Part shown: in pieces, positions 31,311-40,650 of the stretch
Numbering within the stretch: position 1 is the first letter of the stretch
Layout of the letters: every line of letters begins with the position of its first letter
NCBI RefSeq assembly: GCF_900167435.1
Contig: NZ_FUWS01000004.1
Span: 1-64,000 of the forward strand
Direction of reading: 5' to 3'
DNA: 64,000 nucleotides
Source: Marinactinospora thermotolerans DSM 45154
GTDB lineage: Bacteria > Actinomycetota > Actinomycetes > Streptosporangiales > Streptosporangiaceae
The notes under the pieces: generated by a model
The model's input: only the letters and a program-made list of their open reading frames with translations
What the model was told of the DNA's origin: nothing
Databases searched by the model: none
Translations under genes and position numbers: made by a program

Positions 31311-33701
31311 GTGAAAACGGGAGAAGTCACCTCGGAACGGACGGGCGAGGTGGTATTGGAGGGCATCCGAGGAACCGCTCGGCGTCCGCTGGACCTCATG
31401 CTGGCGCTGGGTGGTGTCGTGCTCCTGGCTTTGACGCTGGTGTTGATCAGCGTCGTCGCCGGGGGCGCGGCCGGAGACGAGGCGGAGGAACTGCGCGCCC
31501 TGCTGCCACCCCGGTTGCTCGCCCTGGGGGCCGGGATCGCCAACCTCGCCGTCATCGTGCTCGTCTGTTCCGTCGGTGTGGAGCGCCTGTTCAACCGGGA
31601 GTTCCGTCAGGTCGCCCGCGCGCTGCTGGCCGCCGTGCTCGGTTATGGACTCGCCGGGGGGATCAACACGCTCACCGGCGTATTGGCCGGATCCGACGGG
31701 TTACCCGCGCTGCTGGCCGGGGGCGGCCTCCAGCAAGGGCCGTTCACCGAACCACTGCACGGCTATCTCGCCGCCGCGATCGGCTACACCCGCGCGATGC
31801 GCATCGCCCACCTGCCCCGTGTGCGCGCCGCGATCTGGGTGGGGATCTCCATCACCTGCGCCTCCGTCCTCCTATCGGGGTTCACCACCGCGCTCGCGCT
31901 GATCCTCACGATCCTGCTCGGCTGGACGTGCGCCTCCGTCGCCCGCTACGCCATCGGCCTGGCGCCGCCCCGGCCCGATTCCGCCCGGCTGGTGCGGGAG
32001 CTACGACGGTTCGGCCTGGACGCCTTGACGATCACCCCCGAGGGCAGCGACCCCGAGGGCAACGAGCGCTTCGCCGTCGACACCACCGACCGCCGTCTCG
32101 ACGTCCTGCTCCTGCGCGCCGATGTCACCACCGGAGTGTGGAAACGGCTGTCCTCCCGGTTGCTCCTGCGCGATTCCGCCGCCCCGCCGGTCCTGTTCAG
32201 CCTGCAACGCAGGGTGGAGCACATCGCGCTGCTCGACTACGCCGCCGCGGCGGCCGGAGCCGCCACCCCCAGGCTGAAGGCCATCGGCGAGCTCGGACCC
32301 GGCACCGCGGTGCTCGTGCGCGACCACCGCCGCTCCGAACGGCTGGCCGACCTGCCCGACGAACGGGTCACCGACGGATTGCTCGCCGAGATCTGGGCGG
32401 AACTACGTCGACTGCACCGCCATCGCATCGCCCACCGCAACATCGGCGAGCACAGCATCGGAGTGCGCATGGACGGTCGGGTCGTCTTCACCGGCATGTC
32501 CTCGGGCAGCGTCGCCGCTGGCGCGTTCGCCGCCTCACTGGACGTCGCCGCTCTCCTGGCCGCCCTGGCGTTGCGCGTCGGCGTCGACCGGGCGGTGGGC
32601 TCCGCCCACCGGGCGCTGGGAACCGAGGACCTGGCGGCGACGCTGCCCTACCTCCAGACCGCGGGACTGCCACGGGCCCTGCGCCAACGGTTGCGAGGGC
32701 ACGCCGGGATACTGGGGGAGATCCGCGCCGAGATCACCCGCATCGCCCCCGACGCGCCGGCGGCCCCGGTCAAGCTGGAGCGGATGCGGCCCCGCACCAT
32801 CGTCAGCGTCGCGGTCGCCACGGTCGTCGGGGTGGTCCTGGTCTCCCAGCTCGCCGACGTCGACCTGACGACCATCCGCGACGCCGATCTCGGCTGGGCC
32901 GGTGCCGCGCTGCTCATGTCGCTGCTGTGCATGGTGGCGGCGGCACTCGCGTTGATGGGGTTCGTGCCGATCCGCCTGCCCCTGTGGCGGACCGTGCTCG
33001 TGCAGTTCGCGGCGTCGTTCATCCGCATCGCCGCGCCGGCCGGCCTGGGCTCCCTCGCCCTCAACACCCGGTACGTCACCAAGGCCGGGGCCTCCACCGC
33101 GTTGGCGGTCTCGGCGGTCGGCGTCTCGCAGCTCGTCGGGCTGCTCGTGCACGTCCCGCTCCTGCTGCTGTGCGCCTACCTCACGGGTACCGCCTACCCC
33201 GCCGACTTCTCTCCTTCGAGCACGCTCATCGTCGTCGCCGGCCTGCTGTCGGTCGTGGTCGCCGCCGTGCTGGCACTGCCCCGGCTGCGTCGCGCCGTCG
33301 TGTCGCGCGTGCGCCCCTACCTGCACGGCGTCCTACCCCGCCTGCTGGACCTGCTCCAGCACCCGCGCAAGCTCGCCACCGGCATCGGCGGGACGATCCT
33401 GCTCACCGCGGGGTTCGTCCTGTGCCTGCACTTCTCGGTGCTGGCCTTCGGCGGTGACGCCAGCATCGCGGCGGTCGCGGTCGTGTTCCTGGCGGGTAAC
33501 GCGATCGGCTCGGCGGCCCCCTCACCGGGCGGACTGGGCGCGGTGGAGGCCGCGCTCCTGGGCGGGTTGACCACGGTCGCGGGCGTACCCGGCGGGATCG
33601 CGCTGCCCGCCGTGCTGCTGTTTCGGCTGCTGACCTTCTGGCTGCCGGTGCTGCCCGGATGGGCGGCGTTCCACCACCTCCAACGGAAGAGGGCGATCTG
33701 A
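31311..33701 (+). CDS. MprF/LPG-synthase-like membrane protein with embedded degenerate kinase domain
   Basis: A 796-aa fusion. Residues about 25-220 have five or six membrane spans. Residues about 220-450 resemble a lipid/antibiotic kinase-type domain but lack its chemistry: the loop normally HRDxxxxN reads HRNIGEHSIGV, and the place of DFG reads TGM. Residues about 480-790 are the UPF0104/lysylphosphatidylglycerol-synthase transmembrane domain (FAASFIRIAAPAGLGSLALN, AAPSPGGLGAVEAALLGGLT). No aminoacyl-transferase domain is present, so it is more likely a flippase-like protein. The GTG start has no visible ribosome site. Its stop overlaps the xylulokinase ATG by one base. Confidence 0.8.
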   Translation: MKTGEVTSERTGEVVLEGIRGTARRPLDLMLALGGVVLLALTLVLISVVAGGAAGDEAEELRALLPPRLLALGAGIANLAVIVLVCSVGVERLFNREFRQVARALLAAVLGYGLAGGINTLTGVLAGSDGLPALLAGGGLQQGPFTEPLHGYLAAAIGYTRAMRIAHLPRVRAAIWVGISITCASVLLSGFTTALALILTILLGWTCASVARYAIGLAPPRPDSARLVRELRRFGLDALTITPEGSDPEGNERFAVDTTDRRLDVLLLRADVTTGVWKRLSSRLLLRDSAAPPVLFSLQRRVEHIALLDYAAAAAGAATPRLKAIGELGPGTAVLVRDHRRSERLADLPDERVTDGLLAEIWAELRRLHRHRIAHRNIGEHSIGVRMDGRVVFTGMSSGSVAAGAFAASLDVAALLAALALRVGVDRAVGSAHRALGTEDLAATLPYLQTAGLPRALRQRLRGHAGILGEIRAEITRIAPDAPAAPVKLERMRPRTIVSVAVATVVGVVLVSQLADVDLTTIRDADLGWAGAALLMSLLCMVAAALALMGFVPIRLPLWRTVLVQFAASFIRIAAPAGLGSLALNTRYVTKAGASTALAVSAVGVSQLVGLLVHVPLLLLCAYLTGTAYPADFSPSSTLIVVAGLLSVVVAAVLALPRLRRAVVSRVRPYLHGVLPRLLDLLQHPRKLATGIGGTILLTAGFVLCLHFSVLAFGGDASIAAVAVVFLAGNAIGSAAPSPGGLGAVEAALLGGLTTVAGVPGGIALPAVLLFRLLTFWLPVLPGWAAFHHLQRKRAI

Positions 33702-35128
33702 TGGCCCGGCGGGCACTGCTCGGCATCGACCTGGGGACCAGCGGGGTCAAGGCCACTCTCCTCGGCGTCGACGGGACCACGCTGGGGGAGGGCGACGCCG
33801 CCTATCCGGTTCACACGCGACGGCCGGGATGGGCCGAGACGGATCCGCGAGAGTGGTGGAGGGCCGTCGTGCGGGCGGTGCGGGCGGGGGTGGAGCGTTC
33901 CGGTCCGGTCGAGGTCGCCGCCATCGGCCTGGACGGGCAGATGCACGGCCTGGTGCTCGTGGAGGAGGACGCGACCCCCGTCCGCCCCGCGATCCTGTGG
34001 GCCGACCAGCGGGCCGACACGGTCATGGCGCGCTGGCGGGGCCTGGCCGCGCTGGAACAGGACCGACTGGCCAACCCGCTGGTCCCCGGTATGACGGGGC
34101 CGCTGCTGTCCTGGGTGGCCGAGCACGAGCCGGCGGCGCTGCGTCGCGCGCGCTGGGCGTTGCTCCCCAAGGACTGGATACGGCTGCGGATGACCGGCGC
34201 CGTGGGCACCGATCCCTCCGACGCCTCCGCGACGCTGCTGTGGGACATGCCCACGGGAACCTGGTCGCCCGCCGCTGTCGCCCTGACGGGCGCGCCCTCC
34301 GCCCTGTTGCCCCCGGTCCTGGCCTCCGATCGGATCGCCGGCGGGCTGGGCGGTCCCGCCGCCGAGGACCTGGGGCTGGTGAGGGGGACCCCGGTGGCCG
34401 GCGGGGCAGGGGACACCCCCGCGGCCCTGCTCGCCACGGGACTGGAGAAGGGCCAGGCCCAGATCACGGTCGGCAGCGGCGCCCAGATCGTCATGCCGGT
34501 GACCAGCCCGCTTCCGGTCCCCGCCCTCCACGTCTACCGCACGGCCGAGCGGACCGGGTGGTATCGCATGGCCGCGGTCCACAACGCCGGGATCGCCCTG
34601 GAGTGGATGCGTAACCTGCTCGGCGCGCAGTGGGACGAGGTGTACGCGGCCCTGGATCGGGGAGAGCCCGGTGCCCACGGTGTCACCTTCGTTCCCCATC
34701 TGACCGGTGAGCGCACACCGGTGCTGGACCCCTCGGCCACCGCCGCGTTGAGCGGGCTGCGGCTGTCCACCGACCGCGCCACGCTGTTGCGCGCCGCCGT
34801 GGAGGGGGTCGCCTTCTCGGTGCGCCATGCCGCCGACGCCCTTCCCGACGGGCTGCCGCCACAGGTCCGCCTGGCCGGGGGCGGCAGCCGCTCGCCCGCG
34901 TTCCGGCGTCTCCTCGCCGACGTCCTGGGCGTGGGGCTGCGGCCGATCCGCCTGCGCAGCGCCTCGGCGCTGGGCGCCGCCCTGCTCGCGGCCCGCGCCG
35001 TCGCAGTGCCCGAGCCAGCTGTGGCTCCGCGGGAGGAACCCGTCATCACACCGGGGCCGAACGTCGCAGCCTATGCCGAGGCCTACGAACGCTACCTCTC
35101 CCGCATCCGGTCCGACCCCCGTCCGTGA
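33701..35128 (+). CDS. xylB: Xylulokinase (FGGY carbohydrate kinase)
   Basis: A 475-aa FGGY kinase, phosphorylating D-xylulose to xylulose 5-phosphate. N-terminal phosphate loop LLGIDLGTSGVKATLL; substrate region AIGLDGQMHGLVLVEED with the xylulokinase-typical GQMHG; ILWADQRAD; ASATLLWDMPTG; PVAGGAGDTPAALLATGL; and the ATP site RLAGGGSRSPAFRRLLADVL. Length fits XylB. The ATG shares one base with the previous stop (TGATG), so translation is coupled to the flippase-like gene. No xylose isomerase or xylose transporter is visible nearby. Confidence 0.88.
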   Translation: MARRALLGIDLGTSGVKATLLGVDGTTLGEGDAAYPVHTRRPGWAETDPREWWRAVVRAVRAGVERSGPVEVAAIGLDGQMHGLVLVEEDATPVRPAILWADQRADTVMARWRGLAALEQDRLANPLVPGMTGPLLSWVAEHEPAALRRARWALLPKDWIRLRMTGAVGTDPSDASATLLWDMPTGTWSPAAVALTGAPSALLPPVLASDRIAGGLGGPAAEDLGLVRGTPVAGGAGDTPAALLATGLEKGQAQITVGSGAQIVMPVTSPLPVPALHVYRTAERTGWYRMAAVHNAGIALEWMRNLLGAQWDEVYAALDRGEPGAHGVTFVPHLTGERTPVLDPSATAALSGLRLSTDRATLLRAAVEGVAFSVRHAADALPDGLPPQVRLAGGGSRSPAFRRLLADVLGVGLRPIRLRSASALGAALLAARAVAVPEPAVAPREEPVITPGPNVAAYAEAYERYLSRIRSDPRP

Positions 35129-36254
35129 CGGGGGCCGTCAGACACTCCCGGCTCGCCGCGCGGCAGAGACCTCTCAGACCACGGGAGCAGCCCGCTTCCG
35201 GCGCCGTCCGGGGCACGGGCGTGGCGCGATGCCGCGCGGGGACCACGCGCCCGGTCCGGCCGTGCCAAGCCGGGGCGTGCGCGGGGAGCGCCACCACGGC
35301 GATCGCGTTGAGCGCCGGTGAGTCCGCCGTGGTCTCCCCGGGTACGGCGATCAGGGCGGCGTTCGGCGCTCGTGACGGCACCGTCGCGGGGACGGCCCGG
35401 GGGAGCGGAAGCGGCCGGCGGGTGCGGCCCGCAACGGGAGCCGGCCGCCCCGGTTCGCGCGGCGCCGCCCCCACCGGGGCGGTGCCACGACCGCCGGGGG
35501 CATCCAGGACGCGGCGCGCCCGCGACCCCTCCTCGACCATTCCCGGCCACGGGGGCTGACCCGTGGATTTCGGGGCCGGCCCGGTGGAGGGGCAGGCAAC
35601 GATCCACCGGTCACGGGGAGCAGATCCCGCTCTCCCGCTTCGCCCCACCGGGGAGCACGGCATCGCGCTGACCCGCGTCCCCACCCGAGGCGGCGGCGGT
35701 CGCCCCGACCACACCGGCCGGGCGGGATCGGCCCCGGCCGCGCGATATCGCGCGGCCTCGGTACCTCCGTGACGTCGGACCCGCGTGCCTTTGGCGCAGG
35801 GCGTCCTGGGCGGGTGCACCACCGTGCCCGCTGTCGCCGTGGACGGCGAGCCGCCGCCCGTGGAGCACGTCTCCCGGGGACGGGGTCCGGCACCGCACGG
35901 TCCTCCAGCGCGGATACCGGTGCCCACGCGGCGTGGGGCACCGAGGGGACACGGCCGAGGTCCGCGTGAAGGTCGATGGTGAAAGGGGGAGGTGCCGGGC
36001 GCCCGGCGACAGCGGTCCTGGGAACGGACCGCCACGCCGCCCGGCCGCCACGCCGCCCGGCCGCCACGACCTGGAGGCCGGGCGACCGGCGCGGCCGGCC
36101 ACACCCCCGGCCTTGCGACGCGCCGATCCCGTCCCGACGGTGCCGGTGACCGGTACTCCGTCGGGTGACGGCTCGATGAGCCGACGATCCCGTGCCGCCA
36201 CACCGGCACGGGACAATCCCGCGTTCGGCCACGCAGAGTAAGAAGATGTGTTCT
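35129..36254. other. 1.1-kb region without a supported gene
   Basis: Long open frames exist on both strands, but all are Arg/Pro/Gly-rich, lack ribosome sites and show no motif. The only structure I see is a 16-bp tandem repeat (CCGCCACGCCGCCCGG at 36029-36044 and 36045-36060, partial third copy to 36068). The last 20 bases carry the ribosome site of the fasciclin gene. Confidence 0.55.
36029..36068. repeat. 16-bp tandem repeat, 2.5 copies
   Basis: CCGCCACGCCGCCCGG occurs twice head to tail (36029-36044, 36045-36060), followed by CCGCCACG. It lies in non-coding GC-rich sequence and has no obvious role. Confidence 0.7.
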
Positions 36255-36905
36255 ATGGGTAAGAACACGTTCCTGGCGATCTCCGCGACGACCCTGCTGG
36301 CGTTCGCGGTCACCGCCTGCACCGGCGGCGGCAACATCGAGGGCGACACCGCCTCCTCCGACTCCCCGGGTCCCCAGTCCTCCGATCCGCAGGCATCCCC
36401 CGAGGAGGGCGTGGGAACCGAAAGGGCGATGTCCGAGCCGTTCGGGCCGGCCTGCGCCGACGTTCCTCAGAAAGGGGCCGGCAGCTTCGCCGGGATGGCC
36501 CGGGAACCGGTGGCCACGGCCGCCTCCAACAACCCCGAGCTGTCCACGCTGGTCGAGGCCATCACGCGGGCCGGCCTGGTCGACACGCTCAACGACGCTG
36601 AGGACGTCACCGTCTTCGCCCCGACCAATGAGGCGTTCGAGAAGTTCCCCGAAGACGAGCGCGACGCGCTGATGCAGGACAAGGAGCGGCTCACCGACGT
36701 GGTGAACTACCACGTCGTCGAGGGGCGCCACACCCCGCAGGACCTGGAAAACGGTGAGTTCACCTCACTCCAGGGCGATCCGGTCACCACCTCCGGCTCC
36801 GGCGAGGAGTTCACGGTCAATGATCAGGCCAACGTGGTGTGCGGGAATGTCCGGACGGCCAACGCCACGGTCTATGTCATCGACGCCGTGCTGACGCCGC
36901 GGTGA
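36255..36905 (+). CDS. Fasciclin-domain lipoprotein (MPT70-like)
   Basis: A 216-aa secreted protein. The N-terminus MGKNTFLAISATTLLAFAVT-AC is a lipoprotein signal with the lipobox VTAC, followed by an unstructured Gly/Ser/Glu-rich linker. Residues about 90-215 form one fasciclin domain: NPELSTLVEAITRAGLVDTL, DVTVFAPTNEAFEKFP, VVNYHVVEGRH and ATVYVIDAVLTP. Such proteins sit on the cell surface and mediate adhesion. GTAAGAAG is 9 bases before ATG 36255; ATG 36246 would be too close to it. Confidence 0.88.
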   Translation: MGKNTFLAISATTLLAFAVTACTGGGNIEGDTASSDSPGPQSSDPQASPEEGVGTERAMSEPFGPACADVPQKGAGSFAGMAREPVATAASNNPELSTLVEAITRAGLVDTLNDAEDVTVFAPTNEAFEKFPEDERDALMQDKERLTDVVNYHVVEGRHTPQDLENGEFTSLQGDPVTTSGSGEEFTVNDQANVVCGNVRTANATVYVIDAVLTPR

Positions 36906-37101
36906 TCCCGCGATGATCTCCCGGGCGGGTCCAGCGGTGCCGCGGACCCGTCCGGGAGCGGCCCGGTCGAAGGAAAGGCGGATGGGCCAGGAGGGCACAC
37001 GGGGCCGGCCCGGACACGAGAAGCCGCCCCGGCTCGACCGGAGAGCGGCCGGGCACCCGAACGCGCCCCGACGTCTTAGCGCGGGTTCGCTCCACCACCG
37101 G

Positions 37102-37128
37102 CGCGCCGGAGGGGGCCCCTCCGGCGCG
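37102..37128. terminator. Hairpin between the fasciclin gene and tctA
   Basis: A near-perfect palindrome: 37102-37114 (CGCGCCGGAGGGG) pairs with 37116-37128 around one central G. It lies between convergent genes and probably terminates both. Confidence 0.7.
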
Positions 37129-37176
37129 GACCGGGTCGAGGTCCACCGTGGTCCCAGGATCACGGTGGGCCCGGGC

Positions 37177-38727
37177 TCACACCTTCTCGGCGGGATGCGG
37201 GGCCGAGACCTGGGCGCGCGCCGCGCGCGCGGCGCGCGCCCGGTTCACCGTGACCACGCCCAGCACGATGACGATCAGCGCGTACAGGGCGAGGCTGATC
37301 CCGCTGTCGAACAGCACGGCGACGTCGCCCTGGCCGACCGCCAGCGCCCGGCGCAGCTCGGTCTCGGCGACCGGGCCGAGGATGACGGCGATCAGGACGG
37401 GAGCGAGCGGGATCCCGTACCGCCGCATCATGAACCCCAGCAGTCCCAGGAGCAGCATCAGCCACAGGTCCGCCATCGCCGACGCGGCGGCGTAGACGCC
37501 CAGCGCGGAGAACGTGGTGATGCCGGCGTAGAGGTAGGGCTTGGGGATCAGCAGCAGCCGGGCCCACAAGGGGGCGAACGGCAGGTTGAGCACGAGCAGC
37601 ATCACGCTGCCGATGAACAGGCTGGCCAGCAGCGCCCACACCAGGTCACCGTTGCGCTCGAACAGCAACGGGCCCGGTTGCATGCCGTACTGCTGGAAGG
37701 CGGCCAGCATGATCGCCGCGGTCGCCGACGTGGGCAGGCCCAGCCCGAGCAGCGCGCCCATCGCGGTGCCCGCCGTCGCGCTGCCGGCGGCCTCGGGCGC
37801 GGCCACCCCCTCGATCGCGCCGTTGCCGAACTCGTCGGGGGCGCCGCCGCGCGCCGCGCGCCGGCGGGCGAGCTTGCGCTCGGTGCCGTAGGCGAGGAAC
37901 GTGGGGATCTCCGACCCGCCCGAGGGGATGACACCGAACGGCAGGCCGAACAGGGTCCCGCGCATCCAGGCCGGCAGGGTGCGCCGCAGGTCCTTGCGCC
38001 CCAGCCAGGGGGTGCCGCTGCGGCGCAGGGCGCCGCTCTCGGTCCCCCCGTGGCCGCCGGCCACGTGCAGCACCTCACCGATCGCCAGCAGCGCCACCGT
38101 GATCGTCACGATGCTGAAGCCCTCGAACAGTTGCGGCATGCCGAAGGTGAAACGCTCGGCACCGCTGATGCCGTCGATGCCGACCAGGCTGATGACCAGG
38201 CCGATGCACAGCGCGACCAGGCCGCGCACCATCGACTGGGAGACCACCGCGGAGGTGGCGAGGAAGGCGAACACGGCCAGCGCGAAGTACTCGGCCGGAC
38301 CGAACTGCAGCGCCAGGTCGATGATCGCGGGGGAGAAGAAGGCCACCAGGGTCGTCGAGAGGATGGCGCCGATGAAGGCGCCGATCGCCGAGGTCGCCAG
38401 GGCCTGCGGGGCCCGGCCCCGCCGTGCCATCTGATACCCCTCGATCGCGGTGGCGATCGCCGAGCTCTGACCGGGGGTGTTCATCAGGATGGCGGCGGTG
38501 GAGTCGCCGAACAGGCCGCCGTAGTAGACGGCCGCGAACATGATGAAGGCGGCGGTGGGGTCGAGCTGGAAGGTGATCGGCAGGAGCAGGGCCACGGCCA
38601 TCGACGAGCCGAGGCCAGGCAGCACGCCGACGGCCGTGCCGAGCAGGACGCCCAGCAGCGCCCACAGCAGGTTCTCCGGGCTCAGCGCGTGGGCGAACCC
38701 GGTCATGAGGTGGTTGAGCGCGTCCAT
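37177..38727 (-). CDS. tctA: Tripartite tricarboxylate transporter large membrane subunit TctA
   Basis: A 516-aa membrane protein with about twelve spans. TctA hallmarks are [90 protein letters not shown] and [16 protein letters not shown]. It forms the sodium-driven channel with TctB and is fed by TctC, importing citrate-like di/tricarboxylates. Its ATG follows the tctB stop with no gap (TAAATG). The C-terminus ends in an Arg/Ala-rich tail. Confidence 0.93.
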   Translation of the reverse strand: MDALNHLMTGFAHALSPENLLWALLGVLLGTAVGVLPGLGSSMAVALLLPITFQLDPTAAFIMFAAVYYGGLFGDSTAAILMNTPGQSSAIATAIEGYQMARRGRAPQALATSAIGAFIGAILSTTLVAFFSPAIIDLALQFGPAEYFALAVFAFLATSAVVSQSMVRGLVALCIGLVISLVGIDGISGAERFTFGMPQLFEGFSIVTITVALLAIGEVLHVAGGHGGTESGALRRSGTPWLGRKDLRRTLPAWMRGTLFGLPFGVIPSGGSEIPTFLAYGTERKLARRRAARGGAPDEFGNGAIEGVAAPEAAGSATAGTAMGALLGLGLPTSATAAIMLAAFQQYGMQPGPLLFERNGDLVWALLASLFIGSVMLLVLNLPFAPLWARLLLIPKPYLYAGITTFSALGVYAAASAMADLWLMLLLGLLGFMMRRYGIPLAPVLIAVILGPVAETELRRALAVGQGDVAVLFDSGISLALYALIVIVLGVVTVNRARAARAARAQVSAPHPAEKV

Positions 38728-39315
38728 TTAGAAGATGCCCCCGAGGATGCCCGCCGGCAGGTTCAGGCCCAGGCCGGCGACGAAGGCCAGCTGGACGAAG
38801 GAGGAGAACACCAGCGCGACCGTGGCGTCCAACAGCGGGCGTCGGCCTCCCATGGCGTGGACGACGCCGAAGAACAGCAGCGCCCCCGACAGCAGCCAGC
38901 CCACCGGCTGGAGCAGCAGGATGAAGACGACCAGCGAGCCGATGACGGTCAGGACCGGCCGCCACTGGGTGCGCCCGCCGGAGTCGTCCGTCCTCGCCTC
39001 GGCCGGGGCGCTGTCGCCGGCGTCCGCGGCAGCGGTCTCGTCGAGGCCGGGCCGGTCGGCCGGGCGGCGGATGACCTGCACGGCCAGCGCCACGCCGACA
39101 CCGGCCATGATCACGGTGACGATCGTGGGGAAGAACCGTGGACCGGGGGAGGCCGTTCCCGGGGGGACGTCCATCAGCGCGGTCTGCACGCCGAGAACGG
39201 CGGCGATCGCGATGACCAGCGCGGCGACGAACAGCTCGCTGCGCCCGCTCCACCAGGAGCGCTCACGGGTCGGGGCCGGCGCGCTGGTGGCGCCGGTCGT
39301 CGTCTCGGTGCTCAT
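38728..39315 (-). CDS. tctB: Tripartite tricarboxylate transporter small membrane subunit TctB
   Basis: A 195-aa protein with four hydrophobic segments. It has SELFVAALVIAIAAVLGVQT, the TctB-type PGTASPGPRFFPTIVTVIM, a charged loop (residues 85-115), and a second pair of helices ending GLGLNLPAGILGGIF. TctB supports TctA in the membrane. It overlaps tctC by ATGA and abuts tctA, so all three subunits are translated together. Confidence 0.88.
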   Translation of the reverse strand: MSTETTTGATSAPAPTRERSWWSGRSELFVAALVIAIAAVLGVQTALMDVPPGTASPGPRFFPTIVTVIMAGVGVALAVQVIRRPADRPGLDETAAADAGDSAPAEARTDDSGGRTQWRPVLTVIGSLVVFILLLQPVGWLLSGALLFFGVVHAMGGRRPLLDATVALVFSSFVQLAFVAGLGLNLPAGILGGIF

Positions 39316-40304
39316 GAGAGTCCCAGTTCCTCGGTGATAGTGGTGATGCGGTCGATCTCGGCGCTCAGGAACTCCTCGAACTCCGCGCCGCTTTGGAAGG
39401 TGTCGTCCCAGCGGTTGCGTTCGAGGGTGTCCTGCCAGGCGGGGGTGCGGGTCATCTCCGTGACGATCTCGGTGAGCTCCTCCCGCTCCTCGGCGGAGAT
39501 GCCGGGTGGGGCCATGACACCGCGCCAGTTCGGCAGCACCGCGTCGATGCCCTGCTCGGCCAGCGTCGGCACGTCGATCCCCGGCACGGGTTCGTGCGCG
39601 GAGACCGCGAGAGCGCGCAGGTTGCCCGCCTCGATCTGGTCGCTGAACTCGTTGTAGCCGCTGATCCCCACGTCGACGCTGTGGGACAGCAGCGAGGTCA
39701 GCGCCTCACCGCCGCCGGAGAAGGGGATGTAGTTGACCTGCTGGGGGTCCACCCCGACGTCACGGGCGATCATCGCCGCGAGCAGGTGGTCGGTCCCGCC
39801 CAGGGAGCCACCGCCGATCGCGACCGCGCGCGGATCCTCGCGCAGGGCGTCGACGAGGTCGGCGGTCGTCTTGTAGGGCGAGTCCGCGGGGACCACGATG
39901 ACCTCGTAGTCGTCGGCGAGGCGGGCGATGGGGGTGACGTCTTCCAGGGTGTGCGCGGAACGGTTGACGACGATGCCGCCGATCATCACGGTGCCGGTCA
40001 CCATCAGCATGTTGGAGGTCTCGGCCTGGCGCACGGTCTGGGCCAGCCCGATCGTCCCGCCCGCACCGGGCACGTTCACCACCTGGCTGTTGGCGACGAC
40101 GTCGCCCTCGCGCAGCGCGTTCTGCCCTTCGCGGGCCACCAGGTCCCAGCCGCCGCCCGGGTCGGCCGGGACGATGAAGGTCAGCTTGGAGCGGGCCTCC
40201 GAGGCGCCGTCACCGCTCTGTGCGGCGTTGACGGTGGCCGCGCCGATGATCAACGCCGCGGCTGCCGCGCCAAGGGCTCGCAGTGTCCGCTGTTTGCTCG
40301 TCAA
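39312..40304 (-). CDS. tctC: Tripartite tricarboxylate transporter substrate-binding protein TctC
   Basis: A 330-aa exported receptor. The signal peptide is SKQRTLRALGAAAAALIIG, cleaved near VNAAQ. The mature part has the Bug/TctC motifs LTFIVPADPGGGWDLVAREG, VVNVPGAGGTIGLAQTV, AIGGGSLGGTDHLLAAMIAR, YIPFSGGGEALTSLLS and VLPNWRGVMAPPGIS. TTG 40304 was chosen because CAGGAGAGG precedes it by a few bases and the signal then starts correctly; an ATG at 40355 would hide that site inside the gene. First gene of tctCBA, divergent from iclR. Confidence 0.92.
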   Translation of the reverse strand: MTSKQRTLRALGAAAAALIIGAATVNAAQSGDGASEARSKLTFIVPADPGGGWDLVAREGQNALREGDVVANSQVVNVPGAGGTIGLAQTVRQAETSNMLMVTGTVMIGGIVVNRSAHTLEDVTPIARLADDYEVIVVPADSPYKTTADLVDALREDPRAVAIGGGSLGGTDHLLAAMIARDVGVDPQQVNYIPFSGGGEALTSLLSHSVDVGISGYNEFSDQIEAGNLRALAVSAHEPVPGIDVPTLAEQGIDAVLPNWRGVMAPPGISAEEREELTEIVTEMTRTPAWQDTLERNRWDDTFQSGAEFEEFLSAEIDRITTITEELGLS

Positions 40305-40483
40305 GGCGCCTCTCCTGCCATGTGGTCCATTCCGTGGTCTATCCAGTCCGTTCATCGGCTCGGGCCGTGGTGTGGCCGTCGCTATATGCCGCCACGACGG
40401 GGGTCACTCGGTGTGGTGACGCGGGTCACCGTCCGGCCCGTCTGGCGAGAATGGCGCAGCTGGAACGTGAGGTAAACCTTTTG

Positions 40484-40514
40484 GTCTTTATGGTCGTGGA
40501 TGTCTTTATGGTCG
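40484..40514. repeat. 13-bp direct repeat upstream of tctC
   Basis: GTCTTTATGGTCG occurs at 40484-40496 and again at 40502-40514, an 18-bp period. It lies about 180 bases upstream of tctC and 140 bases upstream of iclR. It could be a pair of activator half-sites. Confidence 0.6.
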
Positions 40515-40595
40515 CGTTTCCCGTTTCGTGTCTGGGTGACGGGAGGATCACGCACGGCGAGGGGATGGGGGAGTGGGCAACCGTCGCCATATCCG

Positions 40596-40637
40596 TTGGA
40601 CCGCCTAGTGGTATAAAAGTTCCACTAGTTGGTCCAA
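40596..40637. promoter_or_regulatory. 42-bp inverted repeat, probable IclR operator
   Basis: TTGGACC (40596-40602) pairs with GGTCCAA (40631-40637), and the inner CTAGTGG (40605-40611) pairs with CCACTAG (40622-40628), around TATAAAAGTT. It ends 13 bases before the iclR start and spans an AT-rich core that may be the iclR -10. This architecture fits dimer-of-dimers binding by an IclR protein. Confidence 0.65.
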
Positions 40638-40650
40638 AGTAAGGAGGGTC

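Larger units (their letters stand above)
40305..40650. other. Divergent control region between tctC and iclR
   Basis: No gene. It contains the direct repeat at 40484-40514 and the long inverted repeat at 40596-40637, both described separately, and must hold the promoters of tctCBA and iclR-caiB-lyase. Confidence 0.6.

Noticed and set aside
33701-35128. A xylose utilisation operon
   Set aside because: Only the kinase is present; no xylose isomerase, transporter or sugar regulator is next to it.
35351-36349. 332-codon minus-strand open frame in the 1.1-kb empty region
   Set aside because: Very rich in Arg, Pro and Gly, no ribosome site, and its first third is antisense to the fasciclin signal peptide.
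36913-39657. 914-codon open frame on the plus strand
   Set aside because: It runs antisense through tctC, tctB and tctA. The translation is low-complexity (H, Q, R, D, G) without motifs, a GC-rich shadow of the well-supported transporter genes.
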